Part shown: positions 1 through 9,316 of the stretch, in pieces
Layout of the letters: each line of letters starts with the position of its first letter
How positions within the stretch are numbered: the first letter of the stretch is position 1
Translations under genes and position numbers: made by a program
The notes under the pieces: model-generated
What the model was told of the DNA's origin: nothing
Databases searched by the model: none
The model's input: the letters and a program-made list of their open reading frames with translations, nothing else
From: a bacterium
GTDB lineage: Bacteria > Myxococcota > UBA727 > JAUIJE01
DNA length: 64,000 nucleotides
Assembly: GCA_030431455.1 (NCBI GenBank)
Contig: JAUIJE010000011.1
Location: forward strand, 186,001 to 250,000
Reading direction: 5' to 3'

Positions 1-163
1 TCACTGTACCGAACAAGTCGGCCTTGGGGATGCGCAGCCGCTCGCTGATGGCGAGGATGGCGGCGTCCGACACGTGCCCGTCGCGCTCATGAAACGCGTG
101 CAAGATGGGCAGCAAGGGGGCCGGCTCGTCCTCGTAGCGGGCAAAGATGTCTTCGTCGTGCAT
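1..163 (-). CDS. NuoE/HoxE-type [2Fe-2S] subunit, N-terminal fragment
   Basis: The gene runs off the left edge; only the first 54 residues are visible, beginning MHDEDIFARYEDEP. The segment LLPILHAFHERDGHVSD followed by AILAISERL and RIPKADLFG matches the N-terminal helical part of the 24-kDa thioredoxin-like [2Fe-2S] subunits of complex I, NAD-reducing hydrogenases and NAD-dependent formate dehydrogenases. The cysteine ligands lie outside the window. Which of these complexes it serves cannot be decided here. Given the selenocysteine machinery further along, a formate dehydrogenase is one possibility, but that is speculation. Confidence 0.75.
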   Translation of the reverse strand, partial: MHDEDIFARYEDEPAPLLPILHAFHERDGHVSDAAILAISERLRIPKADLFGTV

Positions 164-284
164 CGACCCTCACGCTACCGCGTCGGTGTCCGGACACAAC
201 AATGGTGTGCGGCTGCTGCACCGCGTCAACGCCGCCCCTTGCACGATGGCGGGCGCGGTGGGACGACCACCACAAGGAGCGCCC

Positions 285-1712
285 ATGTCTTCCCCCTTTG
301 TTCGCGGGCCGGTTGGCCTGTTGGTTGTGGTGTGCGGGCTCGCCGCGGGGTGCCCCCCCGAGGTTCCGCCCCCCGCCGGCCCCCCGGTGTGGACCCCCGA
401 GGTCAGCTACCCGACCCCCGAGGCGGCCACGGTGCGGGGCCTGCTCGACCGGCGGGGCCTGATCCACGCCCACTCGGTGTTTTCCCACGACGCGTGCGAC
501 GACATGCCGATTCTCGACAACGGCGAGCGCGACCCGGTGTGCCTCGACGACTTTCGCCGGGGGTTTTGCCAGGCGGGGCACGACTTCGTCTTCTTGAGCG
601 ATCACCCGACCCACTTCGCGGACGGCGCGTTCCCCGACACCCTGCTGTACGACCCGGCCCGGGGCGACACCCTCGTGGACCGGGGCGCGGGCCCGGTGGC
701 CAACTGGGTCGGCGATTGTGACCGGCCGGGCCTGATCATCGCCGGGACCGAAGGCGAGACGTTGACCGTGGGGCTCGAGGGGCACGTGCCCGGGGACAGC
801 GCCGCGCGCCGCGCGTTGTACGGCTCGCGCGACCCCGCGGCCCTCGGGACCCTGCACGATCAAGGGGCATTGGTGTTGCTCATGCACACCGAGGACGAGA
901 CCCCAGAGACATTGGCGGACCCCGGCATCGATGGGTTCGAGATGTTCAACCTGCACGCCAATACCTTGCTCAACGTGGGCAACATCCTCGAGGTCCTGCT
1001 GCGCATCGGCGACGGGGACCCCGAGGTCGCGCACCCGGACCTGCTCGCGCTGCACCTGGTGAGCGAAGACGACCGCTACCTGTCCAAGTGGTCCAAGGTG
1101 CTCGCCGCGGGCCACAAAAAAGTCACCACCATGGGCACCGATTGTCACCGCAACGCGCTGCCCACCATCACCGCCGACGGCGAACGCATCGACAGCTACC
1201 GGCGCATGATGCGCATGTTCTCCAATCACCTGCTCGTCGAGCCGGCCGCCGACGGGACCTACGATGACACCCATCTCAAGGCCGCCCTCGCCGCGGGCCG
1301 GCTGTACGGGGCGTTCGAATACCTGGGCTACCCCGTGGGGTTCGACTACCGGGCCGAGACCGGCGGCACCGTGCACGAGATGGGCGAGACCGTGGCCCTC
1401 GACGAGGGCGCGGTCTTTCAGCTCACCCTGCCCACCATTCAGAACCTCGACCCCACCGCGCCCCAGCCGGTGTTCACCACCCGCATTCTGCGCGCCACCG
1501 ACGAGGGCTGGGCCGAGGTCGCGCGCGGCGACGGCGATCTGTCGTACACCCCGGACGCGCCGGGGGCCTACCGGGCCGAGGTGCGCATGATTCCCTATCA
1601 TCTCCACCAAGCCCTGCGCGCCGACGCCAAGCTGCTCTTGGTCTGGCGCTTCGACGACGAGGACGCCGCGGACTGGGTCTGGATTTACAGCAACGCGATC
1701 TACGTCGAATAG
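285..1712 (+). CDS. PHP-like metallohydrolase lipoprotein
   Basis: This is a 475-residue secreted lipoprotein. A signal peptide ends in the lipobox LAAGC (Cys23). The start at 285 was chosen because AAGGAG lies just upstream and the signal peptide begins there; a longer in-frame extension upstream is out of character. HAHS at residues 61-64 and GTDCH in the middle resemble the metal-binding His motifs of PHP-domain phosphoesterases, with another histidine in LLMHTEDE. The substrate is unknown. The C-terminal 110 residues look like a beta-sandwich. It converges on the next gene, with 13 bp of overlap at the 3' ends. Confidence 0.72.
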   Translation: MSSPFVRGPVGLLVVVCGLAAGCPPEVPPPAGPPVWTPEVSYPTPEAATVRGLLDRRGLIHAHSVFSHDACDDMPILDNGERDPVCLDDFRRGFCQAGHDFVFLSDHPTHFADGAFPDTLLYDPARGDTLVDRGAGPVANWVGDCDRPGLIIAGTEGETLTVGLEGHVPGDSAARRALYGSRDPAALGTLHDQGALVLLMHTEDETPETLADPGIDGFEMFNLHANTLLNVGNILEVLLRIGDGDPEVAHPDLLALHLVSEDDRYLSKWSKVLAAGHKKVTTMGTDCHRNALPTITADGERIDSYRRMMRMFSNHLLVEPAADGTYDDTHLKAALAAGRLYGAFEYLGYPVGFDYRAETGGTVHEMGETVALDEGAVFQLTLPTIQNLDPTAPQPVFTTRILRATDEGWAEVARGDGDLSYTPDAPGAYRAEVRMIPYHLHQALRADAKLLLVWRFDDEDAADWVWIYSNAIYVE

Positions 1713-2704
1713 CCGGCGAACACGTCGGTCACATCCGCCGGGAGCGCGGCGCCGAGGTCGACCGCGTCGAGTTCGAGCCCGGGCGCGGTGTGCCAAAAAA
1801 GCACCGGGCCCTGCAATGTGACTGTACGGGCCGCGGCGATGAGCGCGGCCGCGGCCTTGGCGGTGTAAATCGGGTCAAGCCGCACCCCATCCTGCGCGAA
1901 CAGCGCGATGGCCGCGTCCCCTTCGGGCGATGGCCAGCCATAGCCACGCCCCACCGCGCCATCGTCGAACACCAAGGGGCAAGTCGGCCGCACGGGCCGG
2001 CCGAGCGCTTGGCACATTTGTGCGTAGAGGACCGCGTGGTTGATCGCGGCGGTGGGATAGACACGAACCCCGCGGACCCGGGCCGGGGGATATCCCTGGC
2101 CCGCGTGTTCACACGCCGCGGCCCAGATGCCGGCGCAGGTGCCGCCCGAGCCGAGCACACACACGTGCTCGGCGATGGGCTCGGCCTCGCCCGGCCGGGC
2201 GTCGATTTGGCCCAAGGCCTCGCGGCCCGCGTCGAGGTAGGCGCGGGCCGAGCGGCCGCGCAGGTCGGTGGCGCCGGGAGGCACCACCAACGGGCGGCGG
2301 TCGGTGGCGCGAAGCCTGGCCAAGGTGGCGACGGCGCGCGCGGTGGCGTGCGTCTCCGACGACGCGGGCACCACCTGGACGCCCCCGGCCAGGGCATAGC
2401 GGGTCAACGCTTCGCCGCGCGGGGTGTGCGGCGCGGGCACGAGCACCGCGTGCACCTCGAACCCCAATGGCACTGCCTCGTGGGCGAGAGCCGCGAGTTG
2501 GTGGGCGCCGACGGCGCAGACCGTGACCAGGTCCGTCGCGTTTCGCTGCTGGGCGGCACGGAGCAGCGGGGCGAGTTTGCGGGCTTTGTTGCCGCCAAAG
2601 CCGGGCGCGCACAGGTCCTCCCGCTTGACGAACACCTCGACGCCCAGGGTCGCGGAGACATGGCCCAGCCGGTGGAGAGGGGAGGGGGATGCGACCCGGG
2701 TCAC
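1700..2704 (-). CDS. D-cysteine desulfhydrase / ACC deaminase family PLP enzyme
   Basis: A 334-residue fold-type II PLP enzyme. [19 protein letters not shown] (residues 25-43) contains the PLP lysine (Lys40) in the GGNKARK motif typical of D-cysteine desulfhydrase and 1-aminocyclopropane-1-carboxylate deaminase. The phosphate-binding glycine loop is GSGGTCAG. Such enzymes deaminate or desulfhydrate small D-amino acids; the exact substrate cannot be read from sequence. The start is taken as GTG at 2704. The open frame continues upstream only as antisense of the neighbouring Gly-Asp tract (Pro-Ser repeats), which is not coding. It is divergent from the lipoprotein at 2781. Confidence 0.85.
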   Translation of the reverse strand: MTRVASPSPLHRLGHVSATLGVEVFVKREDLCAPGFGGNKARKLAPLLRAAQQRNATDLVTVCAVGAHQLAALAHEAVPLGFEVHAVLVPAPHTPRGEALTRYALAGGVQVVPASSETHATARAVATLARLRATDRRPLVVPPGATDLRGRSARAYLDAGREALGQIDARPGEAEPIAEHVCVLGSGGTCAGIWAAACEHAGQGYPPARVRGVRVYPTAAINHAVLYAQMCQALGRPVRPTCPLVFDDGAVGRGYGWPSPEGDAAIALFAQDGVRLDPIYTAKAAAALIAAARTVTLQGPVLFWHTAPGLELDAVDLGAALPADVTDVFAGYST

Positions 2705-2780
2705 GTCGGGCAGTCTATGCGCTCGTGCCCCCTTGTCGACGAACGATGCGCGTCGGATCGTCCGGGTCAGAGGAGTCCAC

Positions 2781-4286
2781 ATGTTGCGCACGGTTTTGCA
2801 TCTTTCGATTGTCGTCGTTTTGGGTCTCGCCACCGGGGCGATCACCGCGTGTCCCATGGACACCGGGGATGGGGACGGCGACGGGGATGGGGACGGCGAC
2901 GGTGATGGGGACGGCGACGGTGACGGGGATGGTGATGGAGACGGCGACGGTGACGGGGACGGCGACGGGGACGGCGACGGGGATGGGGACGGGGACGGTG
3001 ACGGCGACGGTGACGGTGACGGGGATGGGGATGGAGACGGTGACGGTGATGGGGACGGCGACGGCGATGGGGACGGTGATGGAGATGGAGATGGCGACGG
3101 GGACGGTGATGGAGATGGAGATGGAGACGGGGACGGGGATGGGGATGGGGACGGCGACATCGACGAAGCGGGCGGGCTGAACGCCCCGCTCGCGGTGACG
3201 TTGCCGGTGGTGGACCTGCCGCTCGCGTTGTCCCCCGAAGGGGACGTGGACTGCTTTTCGTTCACCGTGGACGAACCGGGGACGCTGACGGTGAGTGCGG
3301 CGTGCGAGGACGAGGGGGCTTGTTTTTGGCTGACCCTCGGCTTGTTCAGCCCCGGGGCGAGCGACGTCGACGACGCCGAGATCGAGTTTGACGATGGGAC
3401 CACGCACTTTATCGACGGGGTGCAGGTGTTGGCCGCTGGCGATCACATTCTGTGCGCCTACGACACCTTCGACGGGGTGGTCGAGGGGATCACGGTGTCG
3501 GCGGCGTTTGCGCCGGGCGCGCCGCAGGGCGCGTGCGTGGGGGACTTCACCATCGACGAGGACGCGGACGTGGCCGCCTTGGCGGGCTGCACCAGCTTGG
3601 ACGGGTTTTTGACCATCACCGGGGACGTGACCTCGCTGGTTGGCCTGGAGGGTCTGCAGACGGTGGCGGGCGTGTTCGCCTACCTCGCGCCGGGCCTGAC
3701 CAGCTTCGCCGGGCTCGAGGGCCTCGAGGAGACCACCCTCGCCGGCATCTCGATCAACTTCATGAATGGCCTGGTCACCCTCGACGGTCTCCACAATGTC
3801 ACTGACGTAGGCTACGCGTTGACGGTGAGCAACAACGCGCTGCTCCAGGATCTCGATGGCCTGTCCGCGGTGACCAGCATCGGGGGATGGCTGGAGGTGG
3901 ACAACAACGACAGCTTGGAAGATGTGAGCGGTCTGTCCGGGCTCTCCCTGGCGCCCGACGACGTGAGCGTGGTCGGCAACCCCAACCTCCGCGAGCTCGG
4001 TGGGTGGTCGTTGGCCAGCATCGGGGGGCTCTACGAAGTCCGCGACAACGCCCTGTTGGAGTCGGCGGAGATCGACGGCTTGGTCTCGGTGACCGACGAC
4101 TTTGTGCTCGAAGACAATCCCGCGCTCACGGTGTTCGAGTTCGCCGACTTGGTGGTGGTGAGCGGTGATGTCAGCGTCAACGGCAACACCGCTCTGCCCC
4201 AATGCGTCATCGACCCGGTGGTGAGCGGCTGGACGGTGGGCGGCATCGTCAACAGCAGCGGCAACAGCGCCGCGCCCTGCGACTGA
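2781..4286 (+). CDS. Gly-Asp-repeat lipoprotein with L-domain-like leucine repeats
   Basis: A 501-residue lipoprotein. The signal peptide ends at the lipobox ITAC (Cys24). Residues 29-126 are an uninterrupted run of 49 Gly-Asp dipeptides, probably an extended, calcium-binding or spacer segment. A beta-rich domain follows ([17 protein letters not shown]) resembling bacterial pre-peptidase C-terminal domains. The C-terminal half has repeated LxxLxGLxxV units like receptor L-domain/leucine-rich repeats. The start has a GGAG ribosome site 8 nt upstream (AGAGGAGTCCAC). It is probably surface exposed; no enzymatic motif is seen. Confidence 0.82.
   Translation: MLRTVLHLSIVVVLGLATGAITACPMDTGDGDGDGDGDGDGDGDGDGDGDGDGDGDGDGDGDGDGDGDGDGDGDGDGDGDGDGDGDGDGDGDGDGDGDGDGDGDGDGDGDGDGDGDGDGDGDGDGDIDEAGGLNAPLAVTLPVVDLPLALSPEGDVDCFSFTVDEPGTLTVSAACEDEGACFWLTLGLFSPGASDVDDAEIEFDDGTTHFIDGVQVLAAGDHILCAYDTFDGVVEGITVSAAFAPGAPQGACVGDFTIDEDADVAALAGCTSLDGFLTITGDVTSLVGLEGLQTVAGVFAYLAPGLTSFAGLEGLEETTLAGISINFMNGLVTLDGLHNVTDVGYALTVSNNALLQDLDGLSAVTSIGGWLEVDNNDSLEDVSGLSGLSLAPDDVSVVGNPNLRELGGWSLASIGGLYEVRDNALLESAEIDGLVSVTDDFVLEDNPALTVFEFADLVVVSGDVSVNGNTALPQCVIDPVVSGWTVGGIVNSSGNSAAPCD
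2865..3158 (+). repeat. GGN-GAY hexanucleotide tract (49 Gly-Asp units)
   Basis: This is 294 nt of perfect in-frame hexamers GGN GAY with freely varying third bases. The amino acid pattern is strictly kept while synonymous positions drift, which implies selection on the Gly-Asp repeat. On the opposite strand it reads Pro-Ser repeats, which inflates an antisense open frame. Confidence 0.97.
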
Positions 4287-4289
4287 CCG

Positions 4290-6389
4290 TCAGGGCCGGA
4301 CAAGTTGGGCGGCCTTGCGGTAGGCCTCGGCCGCGTCCCCGTACGCGGGGGGCGTGGCGGTGCGGGCGGCATCGCCGGTGGCGAGATGCTCTTCGGCCTC
4401 GAGCACATCGGGATGGCCGGGTCCGACCACCAACGCCGCGTCGTCGACAAACCGGCGCGCGATGCGCCCCATGGTCTCGGTCCACGTCCCGGGTGCGGGG
4501 GCGATGTCGCCCGGGATGTCCTCGAGATGGTCGAAGCCGTGATCGAGCCGGTGCACCGCCTCCCAGAGGTCGAAACGCACCATGTGCGCGGCGGCCGTGG
4601 CGACCTCCGACAGGGCGGAGGCCTGGGCGCTCCCCGCGGGCAGGCCGTCGGTCATGGTGTGCAGGTCGGTCAGCGCACACACCAGCGCGGCGTACTCGGT
4701 CTCGGTGCCGTCGCAGAAGTCACCCTCGTAAACGACGTCGTTTTTGAGGTCTTGCGCACCGTCTTCCGCCAGCTCGATCGCCAACTCGTACGCGCCCGCC
4801 GCGACCCAGTCTTGCGCCGCGGACAACACCTGTCGGGCCTCGAGCAGGTCGGGGTTGTCCACGTTCATGATCAAGCCCGCGCGGTCGACCATGGCCGCGA
4901 ACAGGTCCACCGCGAACGCCGCGAACGCCGCGCGGAGCACGCTGGTGTCGAAGCCATCCTCTTCGGCTTCCTCGAGTTCTTCGAGGACCTCGTCGAAGCG
5001 GTCCAGCGCCTGCTGTGGTTTGCCGTCGCGGATTTTGTCGAGGGCCTTGGCGAGGTCATCGATGGCGTCCCAAAACTCCTCCGCCGCGTCCCCGGTGGCG
5101 GGGTCGGTCGCGAGCTGTTGGTACTGATCGATCAAGAACAGCACGGAGTCGACCGGCAACGCCCCCGACGGCAGGTGCGGCCCTTCATTGTTGACGAGGT
5201 CCACGTCGACCTTGGCCCACATCGCTTGCTGGCCGTTGTCGCCCAACACCCAGCCCGCGACCGCGACATGATCGGGGCAGGTCACCGAGGGGTTGCGGCG
5301 GGCCACGAATAGGGCGCGGTGGCCGCCGAGCAGGTCGGCGGTGTCTTCGGCGAAGGTCTGTCCGTCGACGGTGGCCAGCCGCCGCGTATAGAGCACATGG
5401 TGGCCGGCGCCAGCATCGGCGGTGCCGGCCACGTACACGTCCCCGCACGCGAGGAACCCACTGCGGACGTCGACCTTGCCGAGGTCGCTGGCCAAATCGG
5501 TGGACCAGATCACGCTCCCGTCGGTGGCGCGCCGCTTCTGGATGTAGCTGCGCGTGAGCCCGGCCTCGGGTTCGTGCTGGCCGACGAGGTAAATGCCACC
5601 GAGCGCGTCGGCGAACAGGTCCGAGCTGAAGTCCTTCCCGTTAACCCCAGGGACATTGTATTCAGTCTCCCAAACAAGATTGCCGGCGGCGTCGTAGTGG
5701 ACCAGCAGGGCGTTCTGCCCTTCGGTGGCGGTGTTGCGGTACCCCGCGAACGTGACCGCGCCGTGCGGTCCCGGGGCGACGAAGAACCCGGTCTCGTGTT
5801 CGAGCGTCTCGTGCACGTGCTGCCATTGGATGGCGCCGTCGGCGGAGAGCTTGGCCACCCAAAAGCCGTTGGAGTTGGCGCCTTCGGTGTTGCGGATCGC
5901 GCCGGTGGCGAACACCTCGCCGGCGGGGTTGGCCGCGACCCCGTAGCAGGTGTCGTTGGAAGGCGCGGTGCCCGCGAACCACGTCGTCCAGCGCACCGCA
6001 CCGCTGCGCGACATTTTGGTCACGTACATGTCCGTGTGCCACGCGTTGCGCAGGCCCCCGCACACCAGGATGTCCCCGTCGGGGTGCCAGGCCGCGCCCC
6101 GGCCCGCGTCCAATCCGCTGACCGTTCCCGAGAGCATCATGTCCAGCGACATGGTGCCATCGGCGCTGATGGTCTGCACATGGGCGTCGATGTCGCCCGG
6201 GGCCACGGTGGTGGCCCCATGCAACAACATGGTGTCATCGGGGGCGACGTCCATCCGGTAGTGAAACGACGACCCCACCCCCACCGACGTCTCCAGCAGC
6301 GCGGCGGTGCCGGCCTCGTCGGTGCAGGTCTCGGCGGTGCTGAGCAGGCCCAGACAGATGGCGGCGGCATGGATCGAACGTGTTCTCAT
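4290..6389 (-). CDS. Secreted beta-propeller-like protein with helical C-terminus
   Basis: A 699-residue exported protein with an N-terminal signal sequence (MRTRSIHAAAICLGLLSTAETC), possibly a lipoprotein via a late cysteine. Residues about 40-400 contain repeated units such as GEVFATGAIRN, AVTFAGYRN and GGIYLVGQH, which look like SBBP/delta-60-type propeller repeats. The last 280 residues are Glu/Asp-rich helices. Within them, residues about 430-480 (LAKALDKIRDGKPQQALDRFDEV) are coiled-coil-like and resemble FIMAH-type spacer helices. No catalytic motif is seen. It ends 3 nt from the convergent Gly-Asp lipoprotein. Confidence 0.72.
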   Translation of the reverse strand: MRTRSIHAAAICLGLLSTAETCTDEAGTAALLETSVGVGSSFHYRMDVAPDDTMLLHGATTVAPGDIDAHVQTISADGTMSLDMMLSGTVSGLDAGRGAAWHPDGDILVCGGLRNAWHTDMYVTKMSRSGAVRWTTWFAGTAPSNDTCYGVAANPAGEVFATGAIRNTEGANSNGFWVAKLSADGAIQWQHVHETLEHETGFFVAPGPHGAVTFAGYRNTATEGQNALLVHYDAAGNLVWETEYNVPGVNGKDFSSDLFADALGGIYLVGQHEPEAGLTRSYIQKRRATDGSVIWSTDLASDLGKVDVRSGFLACGDVYVAGTADAGAGHHVLYTRRLATVDGQTFAEDTADLLGGHRALFVARRNPSVTCPDHVAVAGWVLGDNGQQAMWAKVDVDLVNNEGPHLPSGALPVDSVLFLIDQYQQLATDPATGDAAEEFWDAIDDLAKALDKIRDGKPQQALDRFDEVLEELEEAEEDGFDTSVLRAAFAAFAVDLFAAMVDRAGLIMNVDNPDLLEARQVLSAAQDWVAAGAYELAIELAEDGAQDLKNDVVYEGDFCDGTETEYAALVCALTDLHTMTDGLPAGSAQASALSEVATAAAHMVRFDLWEAVHRLDHGFDHLEDIPGDIAPAPGTWTETMGRIARRFVDDAALVVGPGHPDVLEAEEHLATGDAARTATPPAYGDAAEAYRKAAQLVRP

Positions 6390-6479
6390 GCCCCCATTGC
6401 AGCGTCATTTCTCTGACGCAGCAAAAACGTGCGTGGATTCACAGGTTTGCGTCCCAAACCGAGCCAGATCGTGTGGGCC

Positions 6480-6499
6480 GGTGTCAGGGATCTGACGCC
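6480..6499. repeat. 8-bp inverted repeat between two minus-strand genes
   Basis: GGTGTCAG and CTGACGCC flank a 4-nt loop (one G-U pair). It lies 44 bp beyond the stop of ybaK and 90 bp before the next minus-strand start. It could be a terminator stem, but it has no T-run, or a protein-binding site. Confidence 0.4.
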
Positions 6500-6543
6500 G
6501 GCGCCGCCGCCATGTGCGGGCAACAACGACACCGCGGACCCGG

Positions 6544-7032
6544 TCAGGGCGCCTGGGCGGCATCGACCCAGGTGGGGGCGAGCAGCGCGTCGAGGACCGC
6601 GGCGCGCATCTGCACCAACACCCCGCGCGCTCCGCCGTTGATGATCAGCTCGTCGAGGTCGCGGATCGAGGTCTGGGCGTACAGTGGCATTTGTTTGCGA
6701 AGGCCAAACGGCGAGGTGCCGCCCACTTGGTAGCCGCTGTGGCGCTGGGCGACCGCGGGGGCGCATGGGGCGATGGACTTGTCGCCCCGGTGCCGCGCGA
6801 GCTGCTTGGTGGAGACCTCGCGATCGCCGTGCATGAGAATGCAGAGCGGGCGCTTTTGGTTGTTCTCCAAGATGAGGGTCTTGATCACCATGTGTTCGTC
6901 GACGCCCAGCGTGGCCGCGGTGTGCGCGGTGCCCCCCCGGTCGACGTACGGGATGACATGGAGCGTGTACGGGACCTTGGCCTGGTCCAAAAAGCGCAAC
7001 GCGGGGGTGCGGGGGGCGGATTTTCCGGCCAT
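6544..7032 (-). CDS. ybaK: YbaK/EbsC-type Cys-tRNA(Pro) deacylase
   Basis: 162 residues, the usual family length. The N-terminal TPALRFLDQAKVPYTLHVIPY and the core VIKTLILENNQKRPLCILMHGDREVS match YbaK proteins. The conserved lysine in the KTLI motif and the C-terminal YQVGGTSPFG with SIRDLDELIINGG also match. YbaK hydrolyses Cys-tRNA(Pro) mischarged by prolyl-tRNA synthetase and acts in the cytosol. The start is the first ATG of the conserved domain. The upstream GGTAAGAC lies 6 nt before the ATG, without a Shine-Dalgarno. It is divergent from the hydrolase at 7075. Confidence 0.93.
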   Translation of the reverse strand: MAGKSAPRTPALRFLDQAKVPYTLHVIPYVDRGGTAHTAATLGVDEHMVIKTLILENNQKRPLCILMHGDREVSTKQLARHRGDKSIAPCAPAVAQRHSGYQVGGTSPFGLRKQMPLYAQTSIRDLDELIINGGARGVLVQMRAAVLDALLAPTWVDAAQAP

Positions 7033-7062
7033 GTCTGGGTCTTACCGCGGTCATGGCCCCGG

Positions 7063-7068
7063 TATCAT
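7063..7068 (+). promoter_or_regulatory. Candidate -10 element of a leaderless transcript
   Basis: TATCAT ends 6 nt before the ATG at 7075. There is no Shine-Dalgarno in the intervening CCCCCC, so transcription would start at or next to the start codon. Confidence 0.5.
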
Positions 7069-7074
7069 CCCCCC

Positions 7075-7899
7075 ATGACGCGCAGGGGCAAGGCTTGGTG
7101 GGCGGCGGTGGTTGTGGTCTCCTCGGTTCCGATGTGGACCGGGCTGGCCGACAAGTTCGTTTTTTTCCCCGAGACGCTGGCCCCGGACGTGGTCCTGCGG
7201 TTCGAGGTGCCCACCGAGGAGGTGACGCTGTCCCGGCCGGACGGGGCCGCGATCCACGGCATGTGGTTCACCCCCGCGGGCGGGGTCCCCGACGACGCCC
7301 CGGTGGTGCTGTACTTCCACGGCAATGCAGGCTCATTGCGGAGCTGGGGGGAGGTGGGCGCGGACTTCGCGCGGCAGGGCCTGCGGGTGTTCATGATCGA
7401 CTACCGCGGTTTCGGCAAAAGCAGCGGCACGCGGAGTGAAGCCGCCCTGTTCGGCGATGGCCTCGCCGCGCGTGACCACATCCGGCGCCGATGCCCGGGG
7501 GCGCCGCTTTGGGTGTACGGCCGTTCGATCGGTTCGGGCATCGCGTCCTACGTCGGGGGACAGGGCGGGGCCGACCGCGTCATCCTCGAGACCCCGTTCG
7601 TCGACTTCGCGGACGTGGCCGAGGCCCACTTTCCCTGGCTGCCGGTGCGGGCGCTGTCGCCCTATCGGTTCGACAACGCCGCTCACCTGGCCGAGGTCAG
7701 CTGCCCGGTGTTCATTTTTCACGGCACCGCCGACGAGGTCGTGCCCTACCGGTCCGGCCAACGCTTGGCCGAGCGCCTCACCGCCGCGGGCCGCGCGGTC
7801 ACCTTCACCACCGTGCCCGGCGGGGGGCACAACAGCTTGGCCCAACACCGCGTGTTCCGCGCCGCCCAACGTGCGGCGTTGGGCTTGCCCCCGCTGTGA
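7075..7899 (+). CDS. Alpha/beta hydrolase (BEM46/YqkD-like)
   Basis: A 274-residue serine hydrolase with a short N-terminal membrane segment (AWWAAVVVVSSVPMW). The oxyanion motif is YFHGNAGS, the nucleophile elbow is YGRSIGSG (Ser of GxSxG), the acid is in FHGTADEVVP, and the catalytic His is in VPGGGHN. These place it with the membrane-anchored BEM46-like hydrolases; the substrate is unknown. Its stop overlaps the GTG start of the downstream ABC ATPase (GTGA), so it is the first gene of a three-gene operon with the FetA/FetB-type transporter. Confidence 0.88.
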   Translation: MTRRGKAWWAAVVVVSSVPMWTGLADKFVFFPETLAPDVVLRFEVPTEEVTLSRPDGAAIHGMWFTPAGGVPDDAPVVLYFHGNAGSLRSWGEVGADFARQGLRVFMIDYRGFGKSSGTRSEAALFGDGLAARDHIRRRCPGAPLWVYGRSIGSGIASYVGGQGGADRVILETPFVDFADVAEAHFPWLPVRALSPYRFDNAAHLAEVSCPVFIFHGTADEVVPYRSGQRLAERLTAAGRAVTFTTVPGGGHNSLAQHRVFRAAQRAALGLPPL

Positions 7900-8516
7900 C
7901 CCTGCGCGCCCGTGGCCTCAGCGTCGCGGTCCCGGGCCGCGTGCTCGTCGACGGTCTCGACCTCGCGGTGGCGCCGGGCACGGTGTTGTCCGTCGAGGGG
8001 CCCTCGGGATCGGGCAAGACCAGTCTGCTCCGGGTGTTCGCCCTGCTCGACCCGCCGGCCGCGGGCGCGGTCGAGACCGAGGCCGGTCCCGTCGACGACG
8101 TGCCGGCGTTTCGGCGACGGCACGTCTATGTCCCCCAGCGGCCGGTGGTGTGCCCCGGCTCGGTCGAGGACAACCTGCGCCGGGCGTTCGGATTTGGCCG
8201 CAGCCCAGACGCGTACGAGGCGGATCGGGCCCGAACGGAGTGGCGCGGGTTGGGCCTCGAGCACGACCTCGCGGTCGACGCCGAGCACCTGTCCCAGGGC
8301 GAGCGACAGCGTCTCGCCTTGGTGCGGGCGCTGTTGCTTCGCCCCGCGGCGCTGTTTCTCGACGAGCCCACGTCCGCGCTCGACGAGGACGCGGTGGTCC
8401 GGGTGGAGACGCGGCTTCGCGCGTTCGTCGACGCGGGGGGCGCGGTGGTGCTCGTGAGCCACGATCCCGGGCAGCGGGAGCGGCTGGCCACCGCGCGGCT
8501 GGAGGTCGGCGCGTGA
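7896..8516 (+). CDS. fetA: Iron-export-type ABC transporter ATPase (FetA/YbbL-like)
   Basis: 206 residues. Walker A is GPSGSGKTS, the Q-loop is in VYVPQRP, the signature is LSQGERQRLALVRAL, Walker B is LFLDEPTSALD, and the H-loop is VLVSHD. The short length and pairing with a YbbM-type permease match FetA, the ATPase of the E. coli FetAB iron exporter. The assignment to iron is inherited from family membership. The GTG start overlaps the upstream stop, and its own stop overlaps the next GTG: translational coupling. Confidence 0.85.
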   Translation: MTLRARGLSVAVPGRVLVDGLDLAVAPGTVLSVEGPSGSGKTSLLRVFALLDPPAAGAVETEAGPVDDVPAFRRRHVYVPQRPVVCPGSVEDNLRRAFGFGRSPDAYEADRARTEWRGLGLEHDLAVDAEHLSQGERQRLALVRALLLRPAALFLDEPTSALDEDAVVRVETRLRAFVDAGGAVVLVSHDPGQRERLATARLEVGA

Positions 8517-9307
8517 ACGGTGCCATTGCATTGACAAATCTCGACTTGGTCTGGGCCGCGGCCTTGATCGTGCTCGCGGGCGTGACCAGCCTCGCGCTGC
8601 GGCTCGACCTCGAGCGGCAGCTGCTGATCGCCAGCGTGCGCACGGTGGTGCAGTTGCTGCTGGTGGGTTTTGTGCTCGAGCAGGTGTTTGCCCTCGAGCG
8701 GGCCTGGGCGGTGGGCGCGGTGTGTGCGGTGATGGTGGCGCTGGCGGGCCGGGCCGCGGTGACCCGGTCCACGCGGACCTACCCGGGCGCGGCGTGGGCG
8801 GGCACCGTGACATTGGCATTGGCGGCGGGGGTCACGGTGGTGATCGGGGTGGCCGGCATCGTGGGGGCCGAGCCCTGGTGGCGGGCCCAGTATCTGATCC
8901 CCATGCTGGGCATGTTGTTGGGCAACAGCTTGACCGGGATTTCGTTGTGCTTGGACAGTTTTCTCGAGGTCGTGGCCGAACGCAGCGAGCGCATCGAGCT
9001 CGACCTGTCGCTGGGCGCGACGCGGTGGGAAGCAGCCCGGGAGCCCCTGCAGGACGCGGTGCGCCGGGGCATGATCCCGATTCTGAACACCATGACCGTG
9101 GTCGGTCTGGTGAGTCTGCCCGGGATGATGACCGGGCAGATCCTGGGGGGCGCGAGCCCGCTGTTGGCGGTGCGGTACCAGATCGTGATCATGTTCTTGA
9201 TCGCGGTGTCGACGACGCTGGGGGTGGTGGGGACGGCGCTGTTGGCGTACCGCGCGTTGTTCAACCCCGCCCACCAGTTGCTGCGGCGCCGGGTGCGCCG
9301 TCGATGA
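8513..9307 (+). CDS. fetB: Iron-export-type ABC transporter permease (FetB/YbbM-like)
   Basis: 264 residues with about seven hydrophobic helices, beginning LDLVWAAALIVLAGVTSLAL. The conserved YLIPMLGMLLGNSLTGISL and GATRWEAAREPLQDAVRRGMIP segments are diagnostic of the UPF0014/FetB family. The last helices contain SLPGMMTGQILGGASPL. It forms an inner-membrane exporter with the preceding ATPase. It starts at GTG 8513, overlapping the ATPase stop by 4 nt. It converges on the following minus-strand lipoprotein with a 9-bp gap. Confidence 0.88.
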   Translation: MNGAIALTNLDLVWAAALIVLAGVTSLALRLDLERQLLIASVRTVVQLLLVGFVLEQVFALERAWAVGAVCAVMVALAGRAAVTRSTRTYPGAAWAGTVTLALAAGVTVVIGVAGIVGAEPWWRAQYLIPMLGMLLGNSLTGISLCLDSFLEVVAERSERIELDLSLGATRWEAAREPLQDAVRRGMIPILNTMTVVGLVSLPGMMTGQILGGASPLLAVRYQIVIMFLIAVSTTLGVVGTALLAYRALFNPAHQLLRRRVRRR

Positions 9308-9316
9308 GGCGGTTGG

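Noticed and set aside
2705-3403. Minus-strand Pro-Ser repeat protein extending the desulfhydrase
   Set aside because: It is the antisense of the Gly-Asp tract. The enzyme starts at 2704, and the lipoprotein on the plus strand has the signal peptide, ribosome site and domains.
6514-7074. Plus-strand open frame running into the alpha/beta hydrolase
   Set aside because: It is antisense to ybaK. The hydrolase begins at 7075 with its own -10 element.
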